A stretch of 64,000 nt of DNA from Argopecten irradians (lineage: Eukaryota; Mollusca; Bivalvia; Pectinida; Pectinidae), in NCBI RefSeq assembly GCF_041381155.1, contig NC_091141.1, positions 23,828,828 to 23,892,827 on the forward strand, in the 5' to 3' direction. Positions 1 to 12,600 of the stretch are shown here, piece after piece. The position numbers and the translations under genes were made by a program. Position 1 is the first letter of the stretch, and each line of letters opens with the position of its first letter. Under the pieces are notes generated by a model. The model saw only the letters and a program-made list of their open reading frames with translations. It did not search any database and was not told the origin of the DNA.

Positions 1-2244
1 CAGATCGTACGATCCCTCAGTTCAGCGTATACATCAGGCCCAGAGAAAACTGTCACAAAAAAGGTATAGGCAGTTATTTTTGCTTTTAGACAACGCATCG
101 GCTCTTTATGCGGTATTGTAAACGATGTTGTTTTCACGAGATCTATACAAAGTTTTATGTAATTCTGCGTAAAAGGACCTCTTTCACGAACAATGGAATT
201 TTGCCCATGAACCAATTTTATTGAAATTAAATGTAATATGTAGCAATATAAATGCAAACCCTTGAAATACGTTAAAAAAATTCAAAAGGTCCCAGGGGCC
301 TGTGCTATGGCCAAATTAATGTTGCCCAGTAGAGGTGTATGACAGGGTTCCCTTTTTGATCCAAAATGGTATAAAAATAATGTTTTATGTCATAAAACTG
401 TATTATTTTCTGAAGAGTATAAATAATTACATATTATGATCACAAATATGTAGGCAAAATGGGACAAATAAAATTTTGGCTACATTTTAAAGACAGAAAA
501 TATCGAAATTTTGGGTGTTATTTTCGGCCATGTCAATTATTAACAATGGTGATTCACCCACTTCCAGTTTGAGTGCACCAAAAATATTTTCTAAAAAGTT
601 GGCTCATTACCTGAAGTGAATATTATGAAAATTTCAGAAAAATTGTGGACCGGTAAATTTGTTGTTTAAAGGTTATAATATAGCATAGTCTATTTTTAGT
701 AACGTTACATAATGTTAAGAATATGCTTATTTTGGATCATTTATCACGAATCTAATGGTGTCAACATTAATGTATAATCCAATACTCATCTGTAACGCTT
801 GATATGATTTCAAAATGATTTATTTAGTGACACTTTGTAGAAAAATTAAGTTTTACATAATCAAAATTACGAAACATTTGGGTGTTTTATGACCACAATA
901 AGCTGTTTTGCATTTGAAGTATCTTCACTAATATGTCCTGTTCTAATGATTTATTTTGTAATAATAAAGCATATTTACAGTGAAGAGAGTGATTAAAATG
1001 GGATTCTGTAACTGTGTGGTTTGAGAGGGAAGAGTTACCAGGTTACAGGGTCATGTTACAAACCTACAGTAGTTCAATTATTTGCAGGGCTAACACTTCT
1101 GATTAATATTTATGTTGATTCATGCTAAAAAATGTAAATCTCATCACTTTAACATATCGTTTTAGATTTTAAGTTTATTTTTTTCGGGAAACTCATTGAT
1201 GTATCATTTCAGATTTAGATACATTAATGGCATATACTTCTTTAATCTTGCAAAATAACTAACTGAATGTAGCAGTTTTAATAATGAAAATAGACATTAC
1301 CTGTAAGTAGATCATCAAAACTTGATTTATCATTATTGTCAATAATCATATTTGAATTCCATGTTAGTATTATTATATAATTAGAAAATTAAACAGCTTT
1401 ACTGAGTAATAGACTCAAAAGAAAGGCTTCGATCACAGTACATGAACATGGTGTATATCCCCGTGGTAAAGAGTGTGTGGCGATGAAACCGTTTTATTCA
1501 ATACTATATAAACTGACTTTGAGTTTAAAATTATATGAGTTTTATAAGTAATTGTAAAGTAATCCGTATGGACAAAAACATCTCTAAAAATCTTAATTGG
1601 CGGATATGGTATTAATCGTACAGAGATAATGGAGAAACAGTCAAACAGGAAATGAGAGTGTCTGATCAAACTGGAAATCATTTAAACGCAGTGTATTGCA
1701 TATACTTTATGTTACTTAGCTTTGTGTCACGTATAAATTTATTTATTTGGATCCCCCTGACATGTATAATTCATGTTGTGATAACCAAATTTCTTATAAA
1801 ATCATTTTTTTTTACCTGAAATGATAAACCTTATGCCATTTTGATTGATAGTATGATGTGTTTACGATACACAAAGCTAATTATGAAAAATAAAACTGTG
1901 GACCTCAAAAACTTTTGACTGTTTCATTAACCATAAAAGATGCTGTTATTTTTTTATCTGAAAAAAAATTCTTAGTTAACTTTTATGGAATTCATGAAAA
2001 TTCTAAAGAAAATTAAAAAAAAAAAACTCGAAATCAAAATTCAGTTGATTGATCACAAAATGTTCTGAACAATCTAAATATTAAACTGCTAAGAAATACT
2101 TATATAGTAAAATTAATACATTTTTGAACGAAAAAAAAATCATATATCAATTTGTCTATGTTTTTTTTAAACAAAAACTTGTAATGGTGTGATTTGATGC
2201 CAATGCCAACACTTTGAAAGCACAATATTTTGAAAAAACAACAA

Positions 2245-2481
2245 TCACTGTGGGTACCCGTACACCGGATATTGGTATCGACGAGGCGAGGCCTGTCGCA
2301 ACAAGGATACGTTTTACAATATTTGCACAATTCTAATGTAATTAATGTATCTGTAACTATTGTCCAGTTCAAGCTTATTATGTATCGCGTCCGTATGCGA
2401 TCTGTCTACCCCCAGCGTCATATATTTATTGAGGAATAGACAGGAATCCAGGGTCACCTGTAGGGGGTACCGCAATGAAAT
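2245..2481. repeat. Inner inverted-repeat arm, left
   Basis: About 237 bases pair with 4173-4409 in reverse complement at high identity. The arm begins near CACTGTGGGTACC and ends near GGGGGTACCGCA. Short open frames in both arms are by-products of the repeat. Confidence 0.8.
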
Positions 2482-2639
2482 CGACTGTGAACTATTGTTC
2501 GTGATATTGAATAACTAGCTTGTTCCAGGTTACAATTTTTGGGTTGTATAGACGGGTTATGATGGGAAGTTCATGTTGAGGCCAATTTCGTACTGTCGTG
2601 GCCACGGATGTTTCAACAAGACGACTCAAAATTTAGCTT

Positions 2640-2710
2640 GTGTACGGGGGCTTGTTAAACTAGTGTACGGGGGCTTGGTTTATGTGATAAAACTGGTGTA
2701 CGGGGGCTTG
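2640..2710. repeat. Three copies of GTGTACGGGGGCTTG
   Basis: The 15-mer occurs three times here. Its reverse complement occurs at about 3967-3981, and with one change at about 4000-4014. These G-rich motifs flank the centre of the foldback in inverted orientation, as sub-terminal protein-binding repeats would. That role is inference. Confidence 0.6.
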
Positions 2711-3353
2711 GCATAACTAAAATGACAAACTTAACAATATGTTTAAAACAATTAGCGTCTAGTCGTCCAAAAGACAGATGTAAAGTTTTCCTTTGACGTC
2801 TAGGTGTTCGTAGATCTCGTGTAAAGATGATGAATGTTGGTTAGTCTGTAGATTTTGTATACAATATCAGTTTGTTTGTTTGCTGGCAATTTTGTTAAAT
2901 TCTTTAACGGAGGGGATCATTTTGAGGGAGGAATGTACTCGTATTAACCATGTAGCGCAATAAGAAATACAACTTCACCTGGTGGAAATGTCATAATGTA
3001 ATAGTAATAGTAAATTTTACTATTAAATTGTAAACCATGGCTAAGAATACGTATTTCCATTTTTTCTTTTCGTTTACAGGTGCTGGCCGTTTACATTTGT
3101 TTTTACTGTCCGGAAAAATTTCGATACGTTCCGTATGGCTACCTGCCACCTGATTGAATGTCATAGTGACTTGACATTAGAGCTACGTCGACGGGAAAAT
3201 AATAAGAAGCGCGTGCATACTCATCACACCCGAGCTCTGTAGAGAGGAGGGCAAAACAATACCTGTTATTGACAAGGTCGGAAAAATCCACATTTCTAGG
3301 AGAGATGTTGTACCGAAAGATAGCCCATTCAAGAAAGATATCTAAAGATAATG

Positions 3354-3720
3354 TTTAAAGATGCTCCACCGCTGACAAGTGGTATATTTTCACTATGAAA
3401 ATCGGGAGCAGACGATTTAGTATTTTTCTTCAGTTATAAAAGTTACTTACTTTACACCATTACCACCATTGAAAAGTTTGAGCTTTTAATTTTACTTCAA
3501 GTTAAAAATATGAAAAATAATTAATTGTTTCCCGAAAAAAATCCGTGACACTATATTCTATATGGAATGAAGTACTGATTGCGTATGCACCAAAGGCGAA
3601 ATAAATTATTTTATATTATTTTTTTGTGTTAATTAGGCATATATAAACACGATTAAATACCAGTTATTGTTCAAATGATGAATGTCATTTATGCTCTGTC
3701 GGCGGTGGAGCATATAAATA
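3354..3720. mobile_element. MITE-like element, family A copy 1 (TIR ...GATGCTCCACC)
   Basis: Terminal inverted repeats lie at 3354-3377 and 3697-3720 and share GATGCTCCACCGC. The interior matches the copy at 17907-18204 and the fragments near 7277 and 11208. It sits in the centre of the 172-5335 foldback. Non-coding. Confidence 0.65.
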
Positions 3721-4172
3721 CTTTAATACTTTTTGTTGCCCAGGCTTAAATTAATTGAAAAGAGCAGTTTTTTGCCTGAATTGATCAAAATCAAAATGAA
3801 TAATCATTCTACATTGCGTATCGTTTCAATCAGTAATTTGATTAATCATATAGAACGTTATATATTGCTATTTAGAAAGAAATATTTGACTTAAAAAGCT
3901 GCGTTTCTCAACTCATCAATCAATTTTCCGTACAATCGTCAACCAAGCTGCCGTACAATCAACATCCAAGCCCCCGTACACTTGATTTTTAACAACAAGC
4001 AAGCCTCCGTACACAACGTGATTTTCACTTATTTATTTCGTAATCTTCATGACCTCAAATTTGTCATCGGGGCGTGAGATGCTTTCATATGACGTGAATT
4101 AGCCATAGAAAATGAATTCCGTTATCAGGAAAGCATTAAATATCTATATCAGTGATTTATTTTAAACCGTCT

Positions 4173-4409
4173 TTTTCACTGCGGTACCCCCTACATGTGA
4201 CCCTGGATTCCTGTCTATTCCTCAATAAATATATGACGCTGGGGGTTGACAGATCGTATACGGACGCGATATGTAATAAGCTTGAACTGGACAATAGTTA
4301 CAGATACATTAATTACATTAGAATTGTGCAAATATTGTAAAACTTATCCTTGTTGCGACAGGCCTCGCCTCGTCGATACCAATATCCGGTGTACGGATAC
4401 CCACAGTGA
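4173..4409. repeat. Inner inverted-repeat arm, right
   Basis: Reverse-complement partner of 2245-2481; see that entry. Confidence 0.8.
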
Positions 4410-5335
4410 CAATATACTACATATATGCACTAATATACGGCATGTGTGAAAATTGGTAAAAACTTAATTCTCTTACATAATAATCTACTCCCACCCATTT
4501 TTTTCTAGATTTTGTTATTATTTTACTTTATATGCCTTTCAGCTGTAAATAAAAATAATATTTCTGAGAATGCAGTTGCAATCATCATCTAGCTTGAAAA
4601 GTGAATGATAATGCCCTAAATATTCCGAAATACTTTGTTATTGTGATTCAATATTTTGACTATTCTACAATATATAGGTTATAAAATCATATATTAATTA
4701 AAATTTAATGTAACTAATGAGTATTGAATAAGATTAAGAAATTAGTTTCTTTGTTTTCTCAATTTTATGATTGAAAAGGGCCGTGGTGCAACCACGGTGT
4801 AATACTGCTAAAAATAGACCTTGCCTCATTAAGACCTTTAAACGACAAATTTACCGGTCCACAATTTTTCTGAAATTTTCACAATATTTACTTCAGGTAA
4901 TGAGCCAACTTTTTAGAAAATATTTTTGGTGCACTCAAACTGGAAGTTGGTGAATCACCATTGTTAATAATTGACATGGCCGAAAATAATACCCAAAATT
5001 TCGATATTTTCGATCTTTAAAATTTAGCCAAAATTTTATTTGTCCCATTTTGCCTACATATTTGTGATCATAATATGTAATTATTTATACTCTTCAGAAA
5101 ATAATACAGTTTTATGACATAAAACATTATTTTGATAACTTTTTGGATAAAAAAGGGAACCCTGTCATACACCTATACTGGACAACATTAATTTGGCCAC
5201 AGCACAGACCCCTGGGACCTTTTGAATTTTTTAAACGTATTTCAAGGGTTTGCTTTAATGTTGCTACATGCAACATTTAGTTTTAATAAAATTGGTTCGT
5301 GGGCAAATTTCCATTGTTCGTGAAAGAGGTCCTTT

Positions 5336-6673
5336 CAAAAGTAAACTAAAATGTTTCGCGAATAATTGTGCAAAGCGTAATAAACATATTTTATTGCAAA
5401 ATGTGCAATGGGATTGGGCACAAGTTATACAACTTATATAAAGCCCGTTCCCAAAAATAATAAAACATTCAAATTACAGACAAGATGGCATTTACAAGAG
5501 AATATATACATAATATATAAAGTTGTATTTGAGATAGAGAGAGAGGGAGAGAGTGAGGGAAGAACGAGAAAGAGAGAGGTGGGGGAGGGAGAGAGCTATT
5601 TTATAACCAGTATGCTCCTCAAGATGTTAGTTTCAACTCGTAATATACTATTATTTTAAAATCTAAAATCTACCCCTCCGATAAAGACGACAGAAGTTCT
5701 AAACCACTTTTCTTAACTTTCGACTTCTCAATGTTCATATCATCCTGTCTTCGGTGAAACATACTTAACATTGCTTGATCGTGAAGTTATCTATTCTTCA
5801 TGAATATATTGAAATTAACAAAGACTGTCAAAATATACAGTATATCAATTTATATACGCGAAAGTTAAAGTTATATGTGCCGTAACTGGGCGATAATTTT
5901 GACATGCTATTTTTTCGTCATTAATTTATTAAAAACCATAAGGTTTGATGAATAAAGCTGTAAAAATCATTCAAATGGCTTCAGATGACTTATAAACGTT
6001 AGTTATAACACAGAAATTTTGTACTGTAAAATTGTTGTTTTTATGCCTTAAATATGTTTAGATGAACATACGTGCAGAAGTCACTTTACAATTACTAAAA
6101 ACATTGTAAAAATGTGTAATGAAATTGTAGACCACAATTTGGCTTCATGGTCTCACCGTATGTACTCATTTCACTTCACTATTGATGTAAATAAATGATT
6201 TTTGGCAGTACTGCCAAAAATCATTTTCAGCTCTTTTTTGTTCATGTAAAATTAAAACCTATGCATTGAAAGCACTGTAATTTTCAAAAAGTTGGTAATT
6301 TTTGGTGATGAATAACATATTAAAAGCTCACCTTGATCCGTGAGTATGAAAAATACGGCGCATATTACTTTAACTGGTTAATGGCATGTAAATGCTAAAA
6401 AGAAAGATCATGTTTTCATATCAGTAAAGGAAAGCGAAAAACAAACAAAAAAATAACTTCAGTACGGACTTTAATATAATTCAAATGTATAATGAATATG
6501 TGGTTAAATCATGTTTGCTTGTATTGTATCAATGTCTTTTTACACATTTTTTTTTAAAAAATACACCTAATGAAACAAATAACGCTGCATACAAGTAAAT
6601 AAAAAATCCCCTCCCCCCGTCTGTTATCTTTTTAATCAGTATCTACACAGTTGTTATTTTCCTATTGTTGAAG
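5336..6673. other. No gene seen; GA-rich tract
   Basis: AT-rich sequence with no convincing exon. A GA-rich simple tract lies at about 5535-5600. This probably lies in the intron upstream of the exon that starts at 6674. Confidence 0.5.
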
Positions 6674-9600
6674 GAGTTTCGTGGATGGGATGTGTGTACG
6701 AGACCTCATTCTGCCGATAGCTCTGGATACCTCAAGTACACCTCTGCCGAGACACGAGACATGATGCGGAATAGAAGCCAGTCTGCATGCGTGAAATTTG
6801 GCAATAAACGAGAGAAAGTTTTCATGAGCAAAGTCCAGATTTCCGGACCTCCTCGTGCTCAGTCGACGGTACTCAGAACTTACCAAGACGTGTCCGACGC
6901 TCGAGATGCTGTACAAAGCAAGTGGCATTTTGACCATACACCACGCGCACAGTCCACGAGACACCATGGTGATGACCGAACTGTTGAGTCGCCATCTCAC
7001 ACATCGGCAGGCGGAAGTTCAAACCATAATATTCCAGTACCGTGTCCATATGTCAGTTCCAACCCAGCCGACGCTATTTCTTATGAATTTGAGCATTCCT
7101 TGCTTGCACAAGACCACACCAAGAAATACAGGTAACTATAGCAAAACATCAACCTTTCGTTTTGTAGTTATCGTTGCTAACGTAACTCCTATCGAACCAT
7201 GATAAAAAAAACCAATAAATTTTGTTGGACACGTTACTGAACATGTTTGGTCAAAACTCATTTAATAGACTATTGTTGTCATTGAAAAGTGTGAGCTTCT
7301 TATTTTATTTCAGAATAAAAGTATCCTCTCTTGCAAATTTTCCATATTTCTACATATTATTACTCTCTCAATTCTTTCACGAAATTAAAAACCATCCAAT
7401 ATAGTAACTTTATACTTATTTATATATGCCTTATTGCAAGTATAAATATAATTTCAGTGAAAAGACTTTTCTTAACCTTTTTTTTTTCAATTGTAAGTTT
7501 TAAATCTTTGTGTTTACAAGTGTGACCACTTAAGCATTATTTTTATACAGTGTCTTGAAAAGTCTACAATATCTGCATAAATATTGAATATAACAAAAAA
7601 GGAAATGTTAATATATAAAGTTAGAGTTTTGATATTACAGTAGATAATGATATTGCTGGTATAAATAAGGGGAGGTAACTCCTTCTACACAAGGTGAATT
7701 GGTAAATAAGGAGACAACTCCTATATGACAAAACCGTTATTATACCTTCCTCTCATTTTCTCATGTCACTCTCTATTCATACCGCAACTGAAGTTCTGTA
7801 CATAGTAGTTCAAATTCTATATATAGTATAAATAATTCAGAAAGATTATGATATTTTGACTATGCTATGGCATTTGATAACATTTTGTACAGTTCCTTTT
7901 TTCTTGAATTTTGACATTTCAAATAATTCCCAATATTTTCTATAATAATGCTTTTAAAGATAATAAGTGCAGATTGGACACTTATATTCTTGTTTTGGTA
8001 CTTCACAATATTTCTAACTTTCCATACTGTAAATTTAGTGCTGATAACAATTGTTTCCAATAAATCTTTCTCTTCATCTTCATAATTACCTAGCAGAAAT
8101 TTTGCTTCATTACTAAATATATCAATAATTTTCTGTTTCCAAGTGATTTGATTAGAAATATTGTGTTTTATACAAGACAAGAGATTTTGGACATAATTAC
8201 ATGTATAAAATAAATGACACAGTGTTTCAGCATTTTCACAAAAATGACATTTTCCATCCGATCTATTCATTAACTGCAATTTTGTTTCAGTAAAAATGAT
8301 TCTATGTAATAAATTCCACTCAAATTGTTTAATTTTTTGTGAAATAGCAATATACTGAAATTTTGTCCATATTATTTGCCAATTCTTTTTATCTAAATTA
8401 CTGTTTTGGAAATATTCTTTCCATTTTACTTCTGCAATGGGTTCACAATCCGGCATCAGAATTTTTTGTATATATTTCTCTTTTAGCTTTTCAGAAGAAA
8501 TTAGTGTTTCTTTATTCAATTTGTTGTTTTTAATAATTATTTTTAAATCAGAATTTATATACTGTTCAGTATCTTGAACATAGTTATCTCTGAGTATTTG
8601 TAAAAAATTTTGTGGAATTGAATTTTTAATAATAGTAAATTCTGCTATCCAGTTATTTTTTTTTGTGTAGCTTTCTTAGAAGTAGCTCACTATCAATGAA
8701 CTTTTTTTCATCTTCATTCCAAATATCTTTAATTTTTGTCAGCTGTGACCGTAAAAAGGATTTAAAACATTGTGATTTACCATTTACCATTAAATTGGTA
8801 TTTCTAAAAAGGTTTTGGTTCATAATTTCATTTTTACTAGTGGCAGGGATTTTGGTTCTGAAAGTTGACCATGCTTTGATACATTTTTGATAAAAGACAG
8901 GTATTCCACTTAAATCTAGTCCTTGTAGATTGGAGCAATTACATATAAAATATTTTGTGTTATGTATTTCATCAAACTTTTGTAGGAAGTGTTTCCCAAA
9001 TGCATTCCAATTATCCAATTTTGACTGCAGTATCCTGTATGTAGTCTTCACATATTTACTTAATATAAAAAACATCAATATCTACCATATTAATTCCTCC
9101 TTTATTTTTATTGTTACAGCACGTTTTTTCTATTAACAAGATTAATTTTGCTATCCCATATGAAATTCCATACAATCAAGTTAATTTCATTTTTGTACTT
9201 TTCTGGGATACCTCTAGCTTCAATTTCGAAGCTTATTGTAGATAATATTAGAGACCTGATAATCAACACTTTACCTCCAATACTAAGGTTTCTAGTTTTC
9301 CATATTTGCACACAGTTTTTTATTTTTTGAACTTTATCCTTCCATAGATTGTCTATATCAATATTATATCCATGATGTATACCTAAAGTTTTGACAGAAT
9401 TTTTTGTCCATTTTATCTTATCAAATACTGGTTTCTTATTTTTCCATTTCCCTAGATATATAGCTTCAGTTTTATCATAATTTATCTTTGAGCCTGATGC
9501 TCTCTCATATATTTTCAAATAGTTCAAAGGATTGTGTAATAGATTCTTCAGTTCTGTGAAAATGTTGCAGATCATCAGCAAATCCATTTAATTTTACTTC

Positions 9601-12600
9601 TGAATTATTGGTATTTGGTAATTTGATTCCTTTAATATCCGAAGTTGCTCGTATAGTACATGCCAGTGGTTCTGCTTGTAAAATGTACATTATTGGCGCC
9701 ATTGGGCAACCCTGTCTCGCTGATTGATATAACTGAAAATATCTTGAAGTAAAACCATTTGTTTCTATACAAGTTGTAGCATTACCTACAAGCATTTTTA
9801 TCCAATTACAATATTTAGGTCCAAAATTAAATTTTTCAAAGCAATGAAATATCCAATCCCATTCTATTCTATCAAAGGCTTTTTGTTGATCAATGAATAC
9901 AATGGCTCCATTCTCTTCCTCAATATCACAATATTCAATTATGTCTTGTAATTGTCTGTTGGCATTCATGATATTTCTTCCTGGCACAAAACCCTTTTGG
10001 TCTGTATGTATAATTTTAGCAAGAAGAGGTTTGATTCTATTACTGATAACCTTTGCAATAATTTTATAGTCTGTATTTAATAGCGTTAGAGGCCGCCAAT
10101 TTTTTATATCTTCTCTTTCACCCTTTTTGAATAGTAGCTTCAGTATTCCCTTCCCCTGAGATTTAGACATAGTATTATATTTAAATACATATTTTATTAC
10201 CTCCAGAAATTCTTGCTTAATTATTTCCCAGTATTTTTTTGTAAAATTCTGCTATAATTCCATCCTCTCCTGGAGATTTATTGTTTTTAAGAGTTCTTAT
10301 AGCTGAGTATATTTCTTCATCTTCTATATCTCTGTCTGTTTTCTCTTTATCATCTTCACATATTTTATTTTCAATGAATTGAGTTAAATATTCTGCATTC
10401 TCTTTATCCCATCCTTCTGTTTTAAAAAGTTTTTCATAGAAATTCACTTGTTCTTGTAGAATATTTTTTATTCCAGTTTTATAGTTCCCATCTGCAGATT
10501 TTATTCTATACCACTGCTTCTTCTGTGCATTATTTTTCTCTAAATTAAAGAAATAAGCTGTTGATTTTTCGTTTTCTTCAAAGTTTTGTATTCTTGACCT
10601 TATCCGTGCAGCATTAGCTTTGTTAGTGTAGTGTTCTTTAATACTTTTTTCTAACTTTTGAATATCTTCTCTGAAACCATTTTCTTCCCTTAACTTTTCT
10701 AATGTTTTCTCATCCTCTTTTATTATCTTATCTTTTGTACTTAGAATTTTTCCAATTTCCATAGACAACTCCTTTATTTGAATTTTAGTCACTTCCCACC
10801 ATTCCAATATGTTTGTATATTTATTAATATTAGTAACCCAGGATCTCCAACAGTTTTTGAAAGCTTGTGAAAATAGTGTGTGTTCTAAAACTTTAACACT
10901 CATCTTCCAGTTTCCCGGTCCACGCTCTATTTCTTGTGGTAATAATTTAACTAATATCATATTATGGTCACTATATGGACAAAATTTTATACAGGGGTCA
11001 CTGAAAAGGTGTCGCATCTTAGAAGGAGTGAACATATTGTCAATTCTTGATTCTGAATGACATCTCTTAAATGTAAATTTCTTCTTAATAACATATTGAG
11101 AACGCCATATATCCTCAAGATTTTTTTCACTAATCAGGATGCTTAATTCTCTTTGTCCTATATCTTGTTTGTTAAGTGCTGGTTTTCTATCTATGCTATT
11201 ATCTTATTAAAAGTATCTTAATAAAATAATTAATTGTATCCCGAAAAAAATCCACGACACTATTTCCTAAATGAAAGGAGGATTTTATTTTTGCATTTCG
11301 TCTGTCATACCATTTGTTATTGTAGTTGGAGGTACCGGTATTAGAACTGGTGCCACTGTTAACATTGCAAATTCTATAAGTGAATTAATATAAACCACGT
11401 CATCTTCGCGTATACAATTGACGCGTTTTCTTTATATTCAACATATTAACATAAATTCGTGATTAAGGGTTCTTATGGACAATCGGACATTATTATTTGC
11501 GTTCGTATTCTGTCGCAAAATTACGCGAAAATTTGTATCCGGGAAATAAACTGGTTTATCTTTTATTAGAAATTAATAATACAAATAATATTACATAACT
11601 TTTGACACATTTGCATCATTTTAGAATTATCAGTATTCTATACATAGAGGTTACACAATGAGTGGTTGTTGAATATTGAATTTACTCCACATGAGTGAGT
11701 TATTTTTTAAAAGTTACAAAAGACACTCGCTAAAGCTCATGTCTTTTGTAACTCAAAAAAAATAACTTACGAGTGTGGAATAAATTCAATATTCAACAAC
11801 CACGAGTAGTGTGACCTGTTTCTACCACAATCATATTCGTTTTTATCCCATAGAAATACGCAAGGATACGGTAACGTGAATTTACCGAAATATGCAAATA
11901 AGGTGTAGTAATATTTTCATTAGCAAAAAGACACTAATTAGTATTCAAAAGCCATCGCTTGGTAAAGAATCTATCGATGTCAAAATTCTTCTTAATTATT
12001 TTTGGAACATCTTTAGGGTTAAATAATACTAATTTAACGTCTTATTGAGTTCAAATCTTCATAGTTGCTTCCAGAAAATAAAACTCAATGTCGGACTGCA
12101 TGCATACATATTACGGCATCGTCTATTACCCGCCAGATAATCATCAGGCCAAGATCAAGTTCGTGTCATACAGGTTAAATCTACGAAAATCATCAGTAAA
12201 ATTCTTGTGCGTCAAAATGTATTATTAGACTACTTAAGGTCAATTTAACATATATGAAAACGTCACGTATTTTGACACAAGGACCACGACGCATACGCTT
12301 TCCAACAGCAGTCGGCGATCTCAACATAGAATGACGTCATTTGATTATTGATGACGTTGACAATGATGACATGACACTAAAGAAATAAGTAGTTCGGTCA
12401 AAGTTCACTGTGTCAGCCAATAAGAATGCGTACAGAGTTTATACCACGTGTGCATGGTATAAACAAATTGTTAATCAACAGCTGCAGTGTTTAACCCCCC
12501 TATGGTGGTAGAAAAAAAAGTTAATCGATGGCAGAAATACAGTGACGTCAGGATGATTCTTATCTGTCCGTATAAGAATCTTTGTAAAATGTAACATTAT

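Larger units (their letters stand above)
172..5335. repeat. Long foldback (inverted-repeat) element, about 5.2 kb, non-coding
   Basis: The outer arms, about 172-700 and 4795-5335, are inverted copies with small differences. The ends read AAAGGACCTCTTTC on the left and its complement on the right. A second inverted pair lies inside it, at 2245-2481 and 4173-4409. The left side carries about 1.1 kb more than the right between the two arm pairs, so something was inserted or deleted there. No reading frame of note lies inside, which suggests a non-autonomous element or a foldback. I could not identify a target-site duplication. The superfamily is unknown. Confidence 0.75.

Noticed and set aside
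6662-7000. Minus-strand 112-codon frame
   Set aside because: Overlaps an exon on the + strand whose phases join two further exons.
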